A stretch of 64,000 bases of DNA, taken from JAUUSJ01 sp964439395 (GTDB lineage: Bacteria; Bacillota; Clostridia; Lachnospirales; Lachnospiraceae). The notes beneath the pieces are model-generated. The model ran no database searches and was not told the origin of the DNA. It worked only from the letters and a program-made list of their open reading frames with translations. Shown one piece after another: positions 1-10,100 of the stretch (position 1 is its first letter; every line of letters begins with the position of its first letter). The translations under genes were made by a program, and so were the position numbers. The stretch spans positions 5,181-69,180 of the forward strand of contig CAYTNV010000019.1 in assembly GCA_964439395.1 (NCBI GenBank). The letters run 5' to 3'.

Positions 1-1
1 A

Positions 2-277
2 ACTATCGCAGATATGCTCGTTCATTATTTATACGGAAGTGAAAAAAGATATAAACAGCTTCTCTGGTTTTGCTATGGGCAATATATAGTGAATAATTTA
101 GAAAAAAATATATCTGTGCCAAAGACTAAATACATTGAATGTATAGATTGTGGCGAATGGATTGAAATAGGATATAATAATAATCGAACTCATAGATGCC
201 CTAAATGCCAGCAAGAGGAACATAGGCGTATAAAAGCAGAGAGACAAAAAAAATACCGAAAAAAATGTAGTAAATGA
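2..277 (+). CDS. Partial zinc-ribbon protein, C-terminal part
   Basis: The reading frame is open to the left edge, so the N-terminus is missing; an internal ATG lies at position 14. The visible 91 residues hold two cysteine pairs, CIDC and CPKC, about 25 residues apart and separated by a basic, histidine-containing stretch. This is a typical small zinc ribbon. The tail is highly basic (RIKAERQKKYRKK), suggesting nucleic-acid contact. I do not recognise the family. It precedes a strong promoter and ends in TGA with no clear terminator after it. Confidence 0.6.
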   Translation, partial: TIADMLVHYLYGSEKRYKQLLWFCYGQYIVNNLEKNISVPKTKYIECIDCGEWIEIGYNNNRTHRCPKCQQEEHRRIKAERQKKYRKKCSK

Positions 278-281
278 TAAA

Positions 282-310
282 TTGACTACTCTTCCACCAC
301 ACAATATAAT
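282..310 (+). promoter_or_regulatory. Sigma-70-type promoter, TTGACT-17-TATAAT
   Basis: TTGACT at 282-287 and a perfect TATAAT at 305-310 are separated by 17 bases, a near-consensus housekeeping promoter. It lies 31 bases before the ATG of the ATPase gene. The spacer contains one arm of the inverted repeat described next. Confidence 0.8.
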
Positions 311-330
311 CAAAAGAAAAAATGTGGTGG
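294..330 (+). promoter_or_regulatory. Inverted repeat linking promoter spacer to ribosome binding site
   Basis: CCACCACA (294-301, inside the -35/-10 spacer) is the exact reverse complement of TGTGGTGG (323-330), which runs into the ribosome binding site GGTGGAGG of the gene at 341. RNA starting after the -10 box lacks the left arm. RNA entering from upstream carries both arms and could fold over the ribosome binding site. It could instead be a DNA operator. The same layout recurs at 39913-39965. Confidence 0.6.
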
Positions 331-340
331 AGGACAAGTC

Positions 341-1333
341 ATGAAAAAGAATTTTTCCAATTTAGAAAAGGAATTGTTAAGAATGATTGAAACAAATAAA
401 AATATTGAAATTACAAAGAATTCTCTCTTATGTATAGAACAACTTTTATCAGATGGAGTAATATCTAAAAATAGTACTAGAAAAAGTGGCTACAAAATAA
501 ATAAAAAGATTTTTTCTAAAATATATCATATTGATGATGATATTATACGTGAGGATAAAATATTTAGAAATACCGTCTCTCCTTTTCTCTTAGAATTCAC
601 ACCAAATATCACTGGAATATGGGAATATACATTTGAAGAGATGCTGAATAATGCAATAGAACATTCAAAAGGCGACACTATTAAGGTTGGGGTTATTCAA
701 TCCGATTTTGCCACTACTGTATTAATTATAGATAATGGAATGGGGATTTTTTCAAAAATCAAAGGGTACTTTTCTCTCGAAAGCATTGATGATGCCGTGC
801 TTGCTTTATTTAAAGGAAAACAAACGACAGATGAAGAACATCATACTGGTGAGGGAATTTTCTTTTCCTCTAAAATGTTAGATACCTTTGCTATCATATC
901 AGATTCAAATATATTTGTTTGCGGAGAAGATAGTAACACTCTATATAATTTTAAAGAGGAAATTTCACAAAACTTCCCTTCTGGCACAACTGTATATATG
1001 AGGCTAGAAAATCAAAGCAATAAAAAATCCACAGATATATTTGCCAAATATTCAGATGATGAATTTGGATTTAGCAAGACCTATCTCCCATTAAAAGAAA
1101 TGTTTCATAGTGAAAATTTATGCTCAAGGTCAGCAGCAAAAAGATTGTTGCTCGGACTAAATAAATTTAAAGAGATAGAATTGGATTTTTCTGATATCGC
1201 TTTTGTATCGAGAAGTTTTTGCCACGAAATTTTCGTATTGTTTCAAAAAGAAAACCCTAATATCAAACTAGTTCCAACGAACTGTATAGATGATATTTGT
1301 TTCACAATCAAGTCAGTGATTAATACGAAATAA
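341..1333 (+). CDS. GHKL (HATPase) ATPase with C-terminal STAS-like DUF4325 domain
   Basis: This 330-residue protein has the Bergerat ATP-binding motifs in order: N-box EEMLNNAIEHS (residues 99-109), G1 box DNGMG (131-135) and G2 box TGEG (169-172). The C-terminal part (about 265-325), with ELDFSDIAFVSRSF, looks like the STAS-like DUF4325 domain often coupled to such ATPases. There is no histidine kinase dimerisation domain and no membrane segment. The N-terminal 80 residues may be a winged helix, which would allow DNA-binding regulation. Members of this architecture occur in accessory and defence-associated regions; the biochemical role is not established. It has its own promoter and is followed by tandem hairpins, so it behaves as a single-gene unit. 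Domain call firm, role unknown. Confidence 0.75.
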   Translation: MKKNFSNLEKELLRMIETNKNIEITKNSLLCIEQLLSDGVISKNSTRKSGYKINKKIFSKIYHIDDDIIREDKIFRNTVSPFLLEFTPNITGIWEYTFEEMLNNAIEHSKGDTIKVGVIQSDFATTVLIIDNGMGIFSKIKGYFSLESIDDAVLALFKGKQTTDEEHHTGEGIFFSSKMLDTFAIISDSNIFVCGEDSNTLYNFKEEISQNFPSGTTVYMRLENQSNKKSTDIFAKYSDDEFGFSKTYLPLKEMFHSENLCSRSAAKRLLLGLNKFKEIELDFSDIAFVSRSFCHEIFVLFQKENPNIKLVPTNCIDDICFTIKSVINTK

Positions 1334-1392
1334 TAGTGGCAAATTTAATACGTTTTAGTAAACAAATGACTTGCGTGGAATTTTGGGATTTT

Positions 1393-1470
1393 GCCCATGT
1401 TATGTGGGTGTTTTCTGAAATTTCCATTTTATGTAAAATTAAGTTTCGCCCATACTATGTGGGTGTTTTC
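1393..1470 (+). repeat. Two tandem GCCCAT...ATGTGGGTGTTTTC hairpins
   Basis: Two near-identical 23-base units begin at 1393 and 1448, 55 bases apart. Each folds as CCCAT(G/A)-loop-TGTGGG followed by TGTTTTC. They differ only in the loop region. They lie between the ATPase gene and the HU-like gene. They could be back-to-back terminators or repeated protein or RNA binding elements. Confidence 0.55.
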
Positions 1471-1519
1471 CGTTTTTGGGATTTTTTCAAATGTGTATAT
1501 ATAGGAAAGGGATGATTGA

Positions 1520-1834
1520 ATAAGTAAAAAGAATAAGACAAGAAAACTCATTACCCAGGAGGAATTAATTAAGCAAGTAGCAATTGAGCAAGAACTACCT
1601 CTCTCCCATGTTAGAAGGATATTTAAAAATATTGAAAAAATTATTTTTAATCACTTATCTTCTACTTCTCCTGATACAGATACAATCATTAAGCTTATGG
1701 ATGGATTATCAATTGAATGTAAGTATAACAAAGAAAAACATATAAAGACATTTGATAATTTTAATGTGCCAGAGAAAATTTGGGCAAAAGCTAAAATGAC
1801 AAGACATTATAATAGGAAATTAAATAATAAATAG
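1520..1834 (+). CDS. HU/IHF-like DNA-binding protein, apparent ATA start
   Basis: The 104-residue product, read from codon ATA at 1520, starts MSKKNKTRKLITQEE if ATA initiates. It has the HU/IHF-like layout: an N-terminal helix pair (ITQEELIKQVAIEQELP), a central GLSIECKY strand and a C-terminal VPEKIWAKAKMTRHYNRKL. No ATG, GTG or TTG exists in frame between the upstream stop at 1517 and the conserved start of the fold. The ribosome binding site AGGAAAGGG (1503-1511) is 8 bases before ATA. An alternative is a frameshift from the short ATG frame at 1512. The sequence differs clearly from the canonical HU at 2291, so it is a divergent phage paralogue, probably shaping phage DNA. Confidence 0.6.
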   Translation: MSKKNKTRKLITQEELIKQVAIEQELPLSHVRRIFKNIEKIIFNHLSSTSPDTDTIIKLMDGLSIECKYNKEKHIKTFDNFNVPEKIWAKAKMTRHYNRKLNNK

Positions 1835-1841
1835 ATAATTT

Positions 1842-1887
1842 GTGTCGATGTGTGACCTTGCTCCATATCGGCACTTATTTTTTAAAT
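1842..1887 (+). terminator. Probable terminator after HU-like gene
   Basis: GTGTCGAT and ATATCGGCAC form an imperfect stem around a loop of roughly 15 bases, followed by TTATTTTTT. It sits between the HU-like gene and tRNA-Glu. Confidence 0.55.
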
Positions 1888-1890
1888 TTT

Positions 1891-1963
1891 GGCTCCTTAG
1901 TCTAGTGGTTAGGACATCTGCCTTTCACGCAGATAATGTTGGGTTCAAATCCCACAGGAGTCA
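1891..1963 (+). tRNA. tRNA-Glu (TTC)
   Basis: A full cloverleaf is present. The acceptor GGCTCCT pairs with AGGAGTC, the anticodon stem ATCTGC/GCAGAT encloses loop CTTTCAC with anticodon TTC, and the T-arm is TGGGTTCAAATCCCA. The discriminator is A and CCA is not encoded. Confidence 0.93.
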
Positions 1964-2028
1964 TAGGTTGTTTCTTTAGAGCACAACTTAAAGCAACTAT
2001 AGGTAAGGAAATAGAAAGGAAAAACAAA

Positions 2029-2238
2029 ATGGCAGACACAATTAACTATCAAAGAACAATCACAGACAAACTTTCCATTAAGGGAATTCTTTCTGAAGAT
2101 GGGAAAACAATCACCTGTGAAAAAGATAAAATGAAAATCGAGATGAGCATAGAGGAATGCCTCTCTCCTTTTAAAGGAAAACCGATTGATTTTAGTCTTC
2201 AAGAAAAAATGACGGAACCACTACCTATTGGTGAATAA
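2029..2238 (+). CDS. Small YonK-like phage protein
   Basis: This 69-residue protein starts at ATG 2029 after GAAAGGAAAAACAAA. A longer reading from 1936 would begin inside the tRNA and is rejected. The two-strand plus helix pattern (LSIKGILSEDGKTI ... SIEECLSPFKGKPI) resembles the small YonK family of SPbeta-type phages, notably the 'LSxFxGK' motif followed by a charged strand. That likeness is from memory and weak at this length. YonK function is poorly known. It sits in a short operon with HU (2291) and an unknown gene (2575). Confidence 0.5.
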   Translation: MADTINYQRTITDKLSIKGILSEDGKTITCEKDKMKIEMSIEECLSPFKGKPIDFSLQEKMTEPLPIGE

Positions 2239-2290
2239 AAAATAATTAAAAACATAACAAAATACAGAGAAAAGAAAGGAAATTATAAGT

Positions 2291-2575
2291 ATGAAAAAAA
2301 TTGATTTAGTAAACGAATTAGCAGCAAGAACAGGAATGACAAAGGCAGACGCAAACAGAATTAGTTCTGTTGTATTTGAAATTATGAAGGAAGCTTTTGC
2401 AACAGATGAAGGTTTGAAGATTCCAGGATTTTTATCTGGAAAACTGGTTGAGAAAACCGCAAAAGTTAAAAGAAATCCGCATACAGGTGGAACAGTTAAT
2501 GTTCCAGCAAAGAAGGTTCCAAGTATTAAATTTAGCAGAATGTATGTAAAAGAAGTCACAGAGGTGCTCGAGTAA
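2291..2575 (+). CDS. HU family DNA-binding protein
   Basis: The 94-residue protein has the classic HU/IHF layout: MKKIDLVNELAARTGMTKADANR forms the N-terminal helices, then GLKIPGFLSGKLVEK, and a beta-arm region with RNPHTGGTVNVPAKK carrying the conserved RNP...T motif that intercalates in the DNA minor groove, ending in a C-terminal helix. Length is normal for HU. Its stop overlaps the next start (TAATG), so the two are translationally coupled. Likely role: compaction or architecture of phage DNA, in addition to the divergent HU-like protein at 1520. Confidence 0.9.
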   Translation: MKKIDLVNELAARTGMTKADANRISSVVFEIMKEAFATDEGLKIPGFLSGKLVEKTAKVKRNPHTGGTVNVPAKKVPSIKFSRMYVKEVTEVLE

Positions 2576-3162
2576 TGAGCCAGAATGTGAATCCATATAC
2601 TGACATTATAGATTTTGGGGATTGTCTTAAGTCTTTTTGCACAAAAGAAAATTTTCACAAAGACGGAGTTTGTATCGTTGCACACTTTGATATAGCTAAA
2701 AAAATATTCGATTGGATAATAAAGAACATGGACGTAGAGTTAGACTCGATTGAACTTGTGAACCCTGAAATTTCAGGATATGATGGTGAATTTCTAATAA
2801 CTCTCATAGATGGAGAACTTTCTGTTGAGATGTGTAAACGTAATGGCAAGTATTTGAGAGTATGTAACTCATTTGTTTTCGTTAGTGAAGATGTAGCCCA
2901 AGAGTGGATTAATCTAAACTTGGATCCAGAGCTTGACAATATTTTATCATTTTTCTCCATATATAAATATCCATCAGAAGATGTAAATGAGACAACTTTA
3001 GATACCCTTTTAGAGTCCTATTGCATAGATTATGATACGGAATACAATGCTCCGTACCATTCTTTTTCTATCATTACAAAAGATGGGGCAACGTTTTCAT
3101 ATCATACAAACAAAGAATTGCCTGCAAATGAAATCTCAGAGATTGTATCAGCTATGATATAA
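2575..3162 (+). CDS. Unknown acidic protein coupled to HU
   Basis: This 195-residue cytoplasmic, acidic protein starts at the ATG overlapping the HU stop codon. There are no membrane segments, cysteine clusters or nucleotide-binding motifs that I recognise. It looks like an alpha/beta protein, with a repeated theme of 'xxFSIITKDGATFSYHT' strands near the C-terminus. Coupling to HU suggests co-expression, not necessarily a shared function. Confidence 0.6.
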   Translation: MSQNVNPYTDIIDFGDCLKSFCTKENFHKDGVCIVAHFDIAKKIFDWIIKNMDVELDSIELVNPEISGYDGEFLITLIDGELSVEMCKRNGKYLRVCNSFVFVSEDVAQEWINLNLDPELDNILSFFSIYKYPSEDVNETTLDTLLESYCIDYDTEYNAPYHSFSIITKDGATFSYHTNKELPANEISEIVSAMI

Positions 3163-3182
3163 AAAATGAATTAAGTTTTTTT

Positions 3183-3199
3183 GGCGGGTTTCCCCCGCC
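3183..3199 (+). other. GC-rich hairpin before tRNA-Tyr
   Basis: GGCGGG-TTTC-CCCGCC forms a 6-bp stem, preceded rather than followed by a T-run. It is therefore a poor terminator on either strand. It lies 4 bases before tRNA-Tyr and may protect or guide processing of the tRNA precursor. Confidence 0.4.
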
Positions 3200-3203
3200 G
3201 TAT

Positions 3204-3293
3204 AGGTGTGAGGCGACTATTGGATGTGTCGTAGCAGTCTGTAAAACTGTTCCCTTGCGGTAAACATTGCAGGTTCAATTCCTGCCACACCTA
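3204..3293 (+). tRNA. tRNA-Tyr (GTA)
   Basis: This 90-base class II tRNA has acceptor AGGTGTG/CACACCT, anticodon stem GCAGT/ACTGT with loop CTGTAAA (anticodon GTA), a long variable arm, and T-arm GCAGGTTCAATTCCTGC. The discriminator is A and CCA is not encoded. Confidence 0.92.
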
Positions 3294-3339
3294 TTTTTTA
3301 GAATAAACGAAAAAATACAATAAGATAGGAAGTGATAAA

Positions 3340-4131
3340 ATGTACACTCTTATTATGACAGATAACAACGAGATTATTACGACTATTAAGGAAAAAATCG
3401 TAAAACAGAGTAATTATGTGGATAAAATTCAGATTCTCACTGCAAAAGACTATAAAGGAATAGATATGACGGATGCAACTGTCTGGATGAGATTTGTCCT
3501 TCCAGTATCAAAGAAAATTCAAATGACACGACTTGCGTTAAATGACGAAAATTACAGAGGAGAAGGATATTTGCAATATACTATACCCGCAAATACTCTT
3601 TTTACATCAGAAGCTGGACAAATAGAAATATCTCTTACTTTTATAAAATTAGAAGAAAATGAAACAACTGGTGAGCAAACCGCTTATACAAGAAAAACTT
3701 GGAATCAAGGATATATTGATATTAAACCTATAGCAATATGGGAAGACTTTATTCCAGATGAACTATTAAATGAGGTAGATCAAAGGCTTTTAGCTTTAGA
3801 GGCAAGAGAAAAAGATTTAAGTGCTCTTAGTGAAGAACTCTATAAGTCCAGAGTTATAGATATCGCATTAAATAAAAATGAAGAAAGCAAAGATAAAATT
3901 ATCCTAATTGATCAAAGTGGCAACTTTGTTGGAGAAGGGATTGAGATTGAAGATATCTCTGAGTCTGTTGTTAAAAAGATTGTTGGAGAAGACTTGGACG
4001 GAGTGCAAGATGGAATTATACATTTAGATAAAATCGAAGGAAATCTTGATGATGTAATATCAAGTACTTTCACAAATGAAGAAATCAATGTTATCGGATT
4101 AGATGAATTAATTGCATCGCTAGAAAAGTAG
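3340..4131 (+). CDS. BppU-like baseplate/fibre adaptor protein
   Basis: The 263-residue protein starts at ATG after AGGAAGTGATAAA. Residues 1-135 form a beta-rich domain (ATVWMRFVLP ... GYLQYTIPANTLFTSEAGQIEISLTF) like the N-terminal domain of phage upper baseplate proteins. A short helix (VDQRLLALEAREKDLSALSEEL) and a C-terminal trimerisation-like segment follow. It is the first of a run of adsorption genes, immediately before the giant protein at 4148. Likely role: attach receptor-binding proteins to the baseplate. Confidence 0.6.
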   Translation: MYTLIMTDNNEIITTIKEKIVKQSNYVDKIQILTAKDYKGIDMTDATVWMRFVLPVSKKIQMTRLALNDENYRGEGYLQYTIPANTLFTSEAGQIEISLTFIKLEENETTGEQTAYTRKTWNQGYIDIKPIAIWEDFIPDELLNEVDQRLLALEAREKDLSALSEELYKSRVIDIALNKNEESKDKIILIDQSGNFVGEGIEIEDISESVVKKIVGEDLDGVQDGIIHLDKIEGNLDDVISSTFTNEEINVIGLDELIASLEK

Positions 4132-4147
4132 AGGAGGGATATAGTTA

Positions 4148-7100
4148 ATGGCTTCTTTTAAAGAACAAAAAACAATTGCCGAAACTGCCACAATAAGTAC
4201 TCTCAGTACAAACGATGATATATCATCTTATACTGTTTGTAATGACGGCAGATATGAAGTGTATTTAAAATATTTAGATGAGAATCTTTCCTCTGTAGAT
4301 GATGCAAAAAATATTAGCGTAAATTCTAAACAAATTAATATTACACAAGAGGAAAACAGTCAGTTTATTCCCTTTAAAATTCCTAGATATTGGGATGGAA
4401 TTGACTTACTAGATATGTTTATTCAGATTCATTATGCGAACACGCTTGGAGAAGGACAAGTATCAAATGCTGTAAATGTAAAATACAATGATACTCATAT
4501 CATTTTTGGTTGGCTTGTAGACTCTAATGTAACTGCAAAAGCTGGTGAGATTAAGTTTGAAATTACTGCTACTGGCGTGAATGAAAAAGGAAATACATAT
4601 GTGTGGAAAACTAGACCCAATGGTAAACTTACAGTAATCCAAGGGTTAAGTTATAATGGGATTATAGAACCTTCGGATGAATGGTATACTGGATTTGTAA
4701 ACACAATGCTCTCTCATGTAGCGGAGGCTAAAACCTACGCAGAGACTGCTGCTGCCTCTGCTGAATCTGTCGATGTAGACACTATTAAGCAGGAAGTTAA
4801 AGAGGAAATCAACACTGAAACAGATACCAAAATAGCTGAAAGTTTAATAAATTATTATCAAAAAGATGATGTCAATTCCTTCGTTAGTACATTAAACGAA
4901 AGAATTAGTGGAATAAATGGTCTCGCAAATTTAAATATCACTTACAATGATGTGACTGGAAAGATGACATTTAAGGATGGAGATACTGTAATATCAGATT
5001 TTCAAATAAATAGTCTCTCAAACTTAAATGTTAAATATACGATAAAAGACGGCAAGGGAAACCTTGCTTTTTTTGATGGAGAAACAGAAATTACTTCTGT
5101 GGAACTGAGTGAAATTGAGCCAAGCACAGAATGGACAACTTCTCTTAGAAACACAATTACGGAAGAAATAAATAGTAAAGTAAGTACTGCTTCTTCTACT
5201 CTATCAGAAGAAATAACTACATTGGAGGAGCAATTAAACGGGATTGATTTATCTGCTATCGAAGAAAATATTTCTAGTATTAGAGGCGAAGTAGAAACAA
5301 CAAAAACAAATATTGAAGAATTAACAGAAAATGTAAATACGGTAACTACCGAAGCTACTGCTGCCAAAAATACGGCAACTATTGCTAAGAATACCGCAGA
5401 TGCTAATACTACCCTTATTTCAGAAACATCAGAAAGCATCAGTAATCTTGAGACAAGAACTTCTGAGTTGGAAAAAAATCCAGGGAAGACTTACGATATA
5501 TCTTATGTAGATAACATCTTTACACTTACAGAGAATGATGAAATCAAACAGCAATTTACAATTACAGGTGGTTCTGGTGGAGGTACTGCTACTTCTACTA
5601 TTACAATCACAAGAATCACAGAAGATGGAAGTGTTGTTTTACTCGGAGATAAAGCGATTATTACATTTGAGTTTACATCGGTAGATAATTCTGGTGACAC
5701 AACTGGTGCAGGTACAGCAACATGGAGAGTCGGAAATACAACAGTAGCTACAACTTCTGTGTCTCAAGGTAGAAACGAATTTGACATTACTCAGTACTTA
5801 AAAACAGGGGCAAATAATATCAGGTTAAGTATCACAGATAGTTTTGGCTCTATGTCTGCAAAGACTTGGGGCATCACTATTGTAGATTTCAAGTTAGAAT
5901 CTATTTTTGATGATTCTCTCTTCTACTCTGATAATATAACGTTTAGATATACACCTTATGGAGAAATTGAAAAAAATATTGCATTCGTTCTAGATGGTCA
6001 GGAAATAGGAGGAATCACTACTGCTATCTCTGGTCGCCAAATGACTTATAATATTCCAAAGCAAGCACATGGCTCTCATCTATTGGAAGTTTATATGACT
6101 GCAACAATTAATGGACAAGCAATACGAAGTGCTTCTATTTATAAAGATATTATATGGATAGACGCAGATAGTGACGAAGCGATTGTTAGTTGCTCCATTC
6201 CTGAATTCACAGCTACTCAATATAATACTACTCCTATTTATTACACGGTTTATGATCCAAAAAATAATCCAGCCACTGTAGAACTATATGCGGATGGAAA
6301 ACTTCTTTCTACTTTAACTGTTGATAGAACTCAAAAAATTTGGTCTTATAAATCTTCTACTAGTGGAGATCAAGAACTTACTATTTCTTGCAGAAATGTT
6401 TCAAAGACAATCAAAGCTACTATCAAAAAATTAGAAATAGATGTTGAACCAGTTACAACTGGATTACAATTTGATTTTAATCCTACTGGAAAATCCAACG
6501 GTGAAACAGATTGGTTAAAAATAAACGATACTTTGACTATAAGTGTTTCTGATAATTTTGATATCACAAATGGCGGATATCAGGCAGACGAAGATGGAGA
6601 TACTTATTTTTGTGTAAAAGCAGGTACTACTGCTACAATTCCATATACACTTTTTGCAGATGATGCAAAAGAAAATGGAAAAAATTTTAAATTAATTTAC
6701 AAAACTACAAATGTTAAAAATTATGACGCCAATGCTGTAACCTGCATGAATGGAGGAATTGGATTAGCTGTAAACGCACAACAAGCAACTCTCTTCTCTG
6801 AGCAAAACCATATTGAAGTAGCGTACTGCGAAGATAATTATATGGAACTAGAATTTAATATCCTTCCAGACAAACAGTTTACAGAAATGGTAATGTGGTT
6901 AGACGCAGTTCCTTCAAGAATAAAGCTATACTCTTCCACAGACATTTTTACCCAACCAAATCCTGTAGGAATTACAATCGGTTCAGGCGATTGTGATGTT
7001 TGGATCTACAGAATAAAGGCATATAATATCAATTTAACAGATGATGAAATTTTAGACAATCGTATTGCAGATGCTAAAAATGCAGACGAAATGGTTGCAA

Positions 7101-10100
7101 GGTATAAAAGAAATCAAATTGTTGATGCAACTGGAAATCTAGATCCTGATTTGATTGCAGAAGTTTGCAAAGGTTTAAGAGTTATAAAAATGTCTGTACC
7201 TCACTTTGCAACTTCAAAAACTAAAATCGAAGGATGTACGGTTCAACAAATCTTTAAAAGTGGTAGAGCAATGGATAATTGGATTGCTGAAAATGTAGTT
7301 CATAAAGGACAAGGAACCTCTTCTATCCAATATGGAGATTCTGCTCTTAATATAGACATTGATTGTAAAGGTGGCTTCACTTTCGAAGATGGAACAACAA
7401 GTCCTACATATCCAATGACAGAAAACTCAATGCCAGAAAAATATTTCAACATTAAAGTAAACGTTGCTTCTAGTGAAAATGCAAATAATGCTGTATTGGC
7501 AGATGATTATAATACATATAACCCACATATCAGAAAAGCAAAAGAAACTGATACAAGAGTTCGTGACACAATGGAATTCCATCCTTGTGTTATTTTTGTT
7601 CAAGAAACAGATATTGAAAACGCAACTCTTTGGAAAGATGGACAATATCATTTCTATGCTTGTGGAGATTTTGGAAACTCAAAGAAAAATGCTTCTACAA
7701 TGGGTATGAATTCAGATAATCATAAGGAATGTATTATTGAAGTTTCTAATAATACAAGTGAACTAGGAAGATTTCTTTCTGATGACTTTTCTAATGAACT
7801 TTGGAATGGAGATACTGCTTTTGAACCTAGATATCCTGATAGTTGGGAGGGATACACAGAGGAAGAAGTTTTCGCTTGCAAACAAGCATGGGTAGATTTG
7901 GTGTCATGGGTTTTTAATGCAACTCCCGAAGAATTTGTTCGAGATTTCGATAAACATTTTGTAAGAGAATCTATACTCTTCCATTATCTATATACAACGA
8001 GACATACAATGGTAGATAACAGATCTAAAAACGTATTCTTCCATACAGAAGATTTAATTCATTGGGACGTAAGTTTTGATTACGATAATGATACTGGCGA
8101 AGGAAATGATAACGAAGGTGGTTTAACTCTTACTTACGGATATGAGGATACAGATACAATTGGAACAAAAGATGTATTTAATGCAGCTGACAATAAACTA
8201 TGGTGCTATATAAGAGACTATTTCGTTGATGAATTAAAGGCGTTATATATTCAGCTTGAAGGAAAGCTTGCATGGTCTTCTACTAGAGTTTTGAATAAGT
8301 TTGAATCTTACCAATCTGTTAAACCTGAACGTTTAGTTATGGCTGATATGAGAAGAAAATATTTTAGGCCATACGAAGAGAATGGGATAACAACATATCT
8401 TGAAATGATGCACGGAGACAAAAAACATCAAAGAAGACAATTTGAAGTATACCAAGATAAATATATGGCTTCAAAATTCATGGGAGCAACAGCTACCTCC
8501 GACGCTATTACCATTCGTGGATATACACCTACTAATTGGGCTGGGGTTAAGCCAGACGGTACATTTCATATTAAACCATATGCAGACATCTATATTAATT
8601 GTAGATACGGAGGCACACCTGTAACTACTCGTGCAAAACGTGGACTCACTTATCCTATAGAATGCCCTATTTCAGCCATGAATGACACAGAAGTTTATGT
8701 ATATAGTTCTTCCATGATTCAATCTGTGGGAGATATTTCTGCTTTTTACCCTGGATATACTAACTTTGCAATGGCTGAAAAAATAACCGATTTACATATT
8801 GGCTCAGAAGTTTCTGGATATCAGAATACCAATATGGATAGTTTTGATGTTGGAAATAACAAACTATTAGAGCGACTGAACTTACAAAATCTTCCTAATC
8901 TGAAAAAGACAATTGATTTAAGTGGCTGTGTAAATTTAGAAGAGTTTTTAGCTAACGGTTCTGGAATTACAGGTGTCATTTTTGCCACTGGAGGAAAAAT
9001 TAGCACTGCACATCTCCCAGCAATTTCTTCTCTCACAGCAAAAAACTTATATAACTTAAACGATTTAGTGGTTGAAGATTTTTCTAACATCACTACTCTT
9101 GCAATTGAATCATGCCCTACAATTGACCTTCTTAATGTTATTGATAAATGTAAAAACTTGAATCGTATTCGCTTTACAGGCATTAATTGGAATTTAGATA
9201 ACACTGATTTATTAGATAATTTAGCAAAATTAGCTGGCATTAATGAAAATGGATATAATATCTCTACATCTGTATTATCTGGGAAAGTCCATGTTCCCGT
9301 TATGAGAGAACAGAAACTAAACCACTACTCTTCTATCTGGCCAGATTTAGAGATTACCTATGATGCTATGATTACTCAATACACAGTTATATTTGTGAAC
9401 GATGATGAAAATGAGACAATTTTAGACGTGCAATATGTAGATATGGGGCAAAATGCGGTCAATCCAATTACAAGGGAAGAAAATCCAATTTCCATTCCTA
9501 CCAAAGAAAGTACTGTTAGTACAAATTTCACTTTTAGCAAATGGAATGATACATTTGATAACATCATGAGCGACAAAACAATTAAGGCTATTTATTCTGA
9601 ATCAGTTAGAGAATATACGGTCAAGTATGTATCAAAAGGAACTACATTGCAAGAAACAACTGCCCTATATGGAAGTTTTGTAGAATACGAAGGTGTTATT
9701 CCTACTTATACAGCCGAAGAGACAGCGTATAGATACAACTTATTTGAGCGTTGGGATAAGTCTGGATTTGTTGATGGCAATAAAACTATTAATGCTATTT
9801 ATCAATCTTGTCAATATAAAACTGGATATTTTGATAATAAAGAATTATCTAGTTTGAGTGAAGTTGAAATCTATATGTTGATGAAAATGAATCTTGAGAA
9901 TGGAACAAGAGAAAATAATGAAAATGGTGTTCTTCAATATCAAGATCAATTAAATTTCCAATTTGGCACAGATTATAGTTATGATGATGTCGAAGAAAAT
10001 GAAATTATCTCTACTACTACTAATTTTGATGGCTCTAATTATATAGATACTGGTCTTTCTTTATTTGAAGAAGATAGAGATTTTACTCTTACAATTGACT

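Noticed and set aside
1936..2028. N-terminal extension of the YonK-like gene
   Set aside because: It would start inside tRNA-Glu; the ATG at 2029 has its own purine-rich site.
3183..3199. Terminator before tRNA-Tyr
   Set aside because: The T-run precedes the stem on the plus strand and A's follow it on the minus strand, so neither strand has a terminator.
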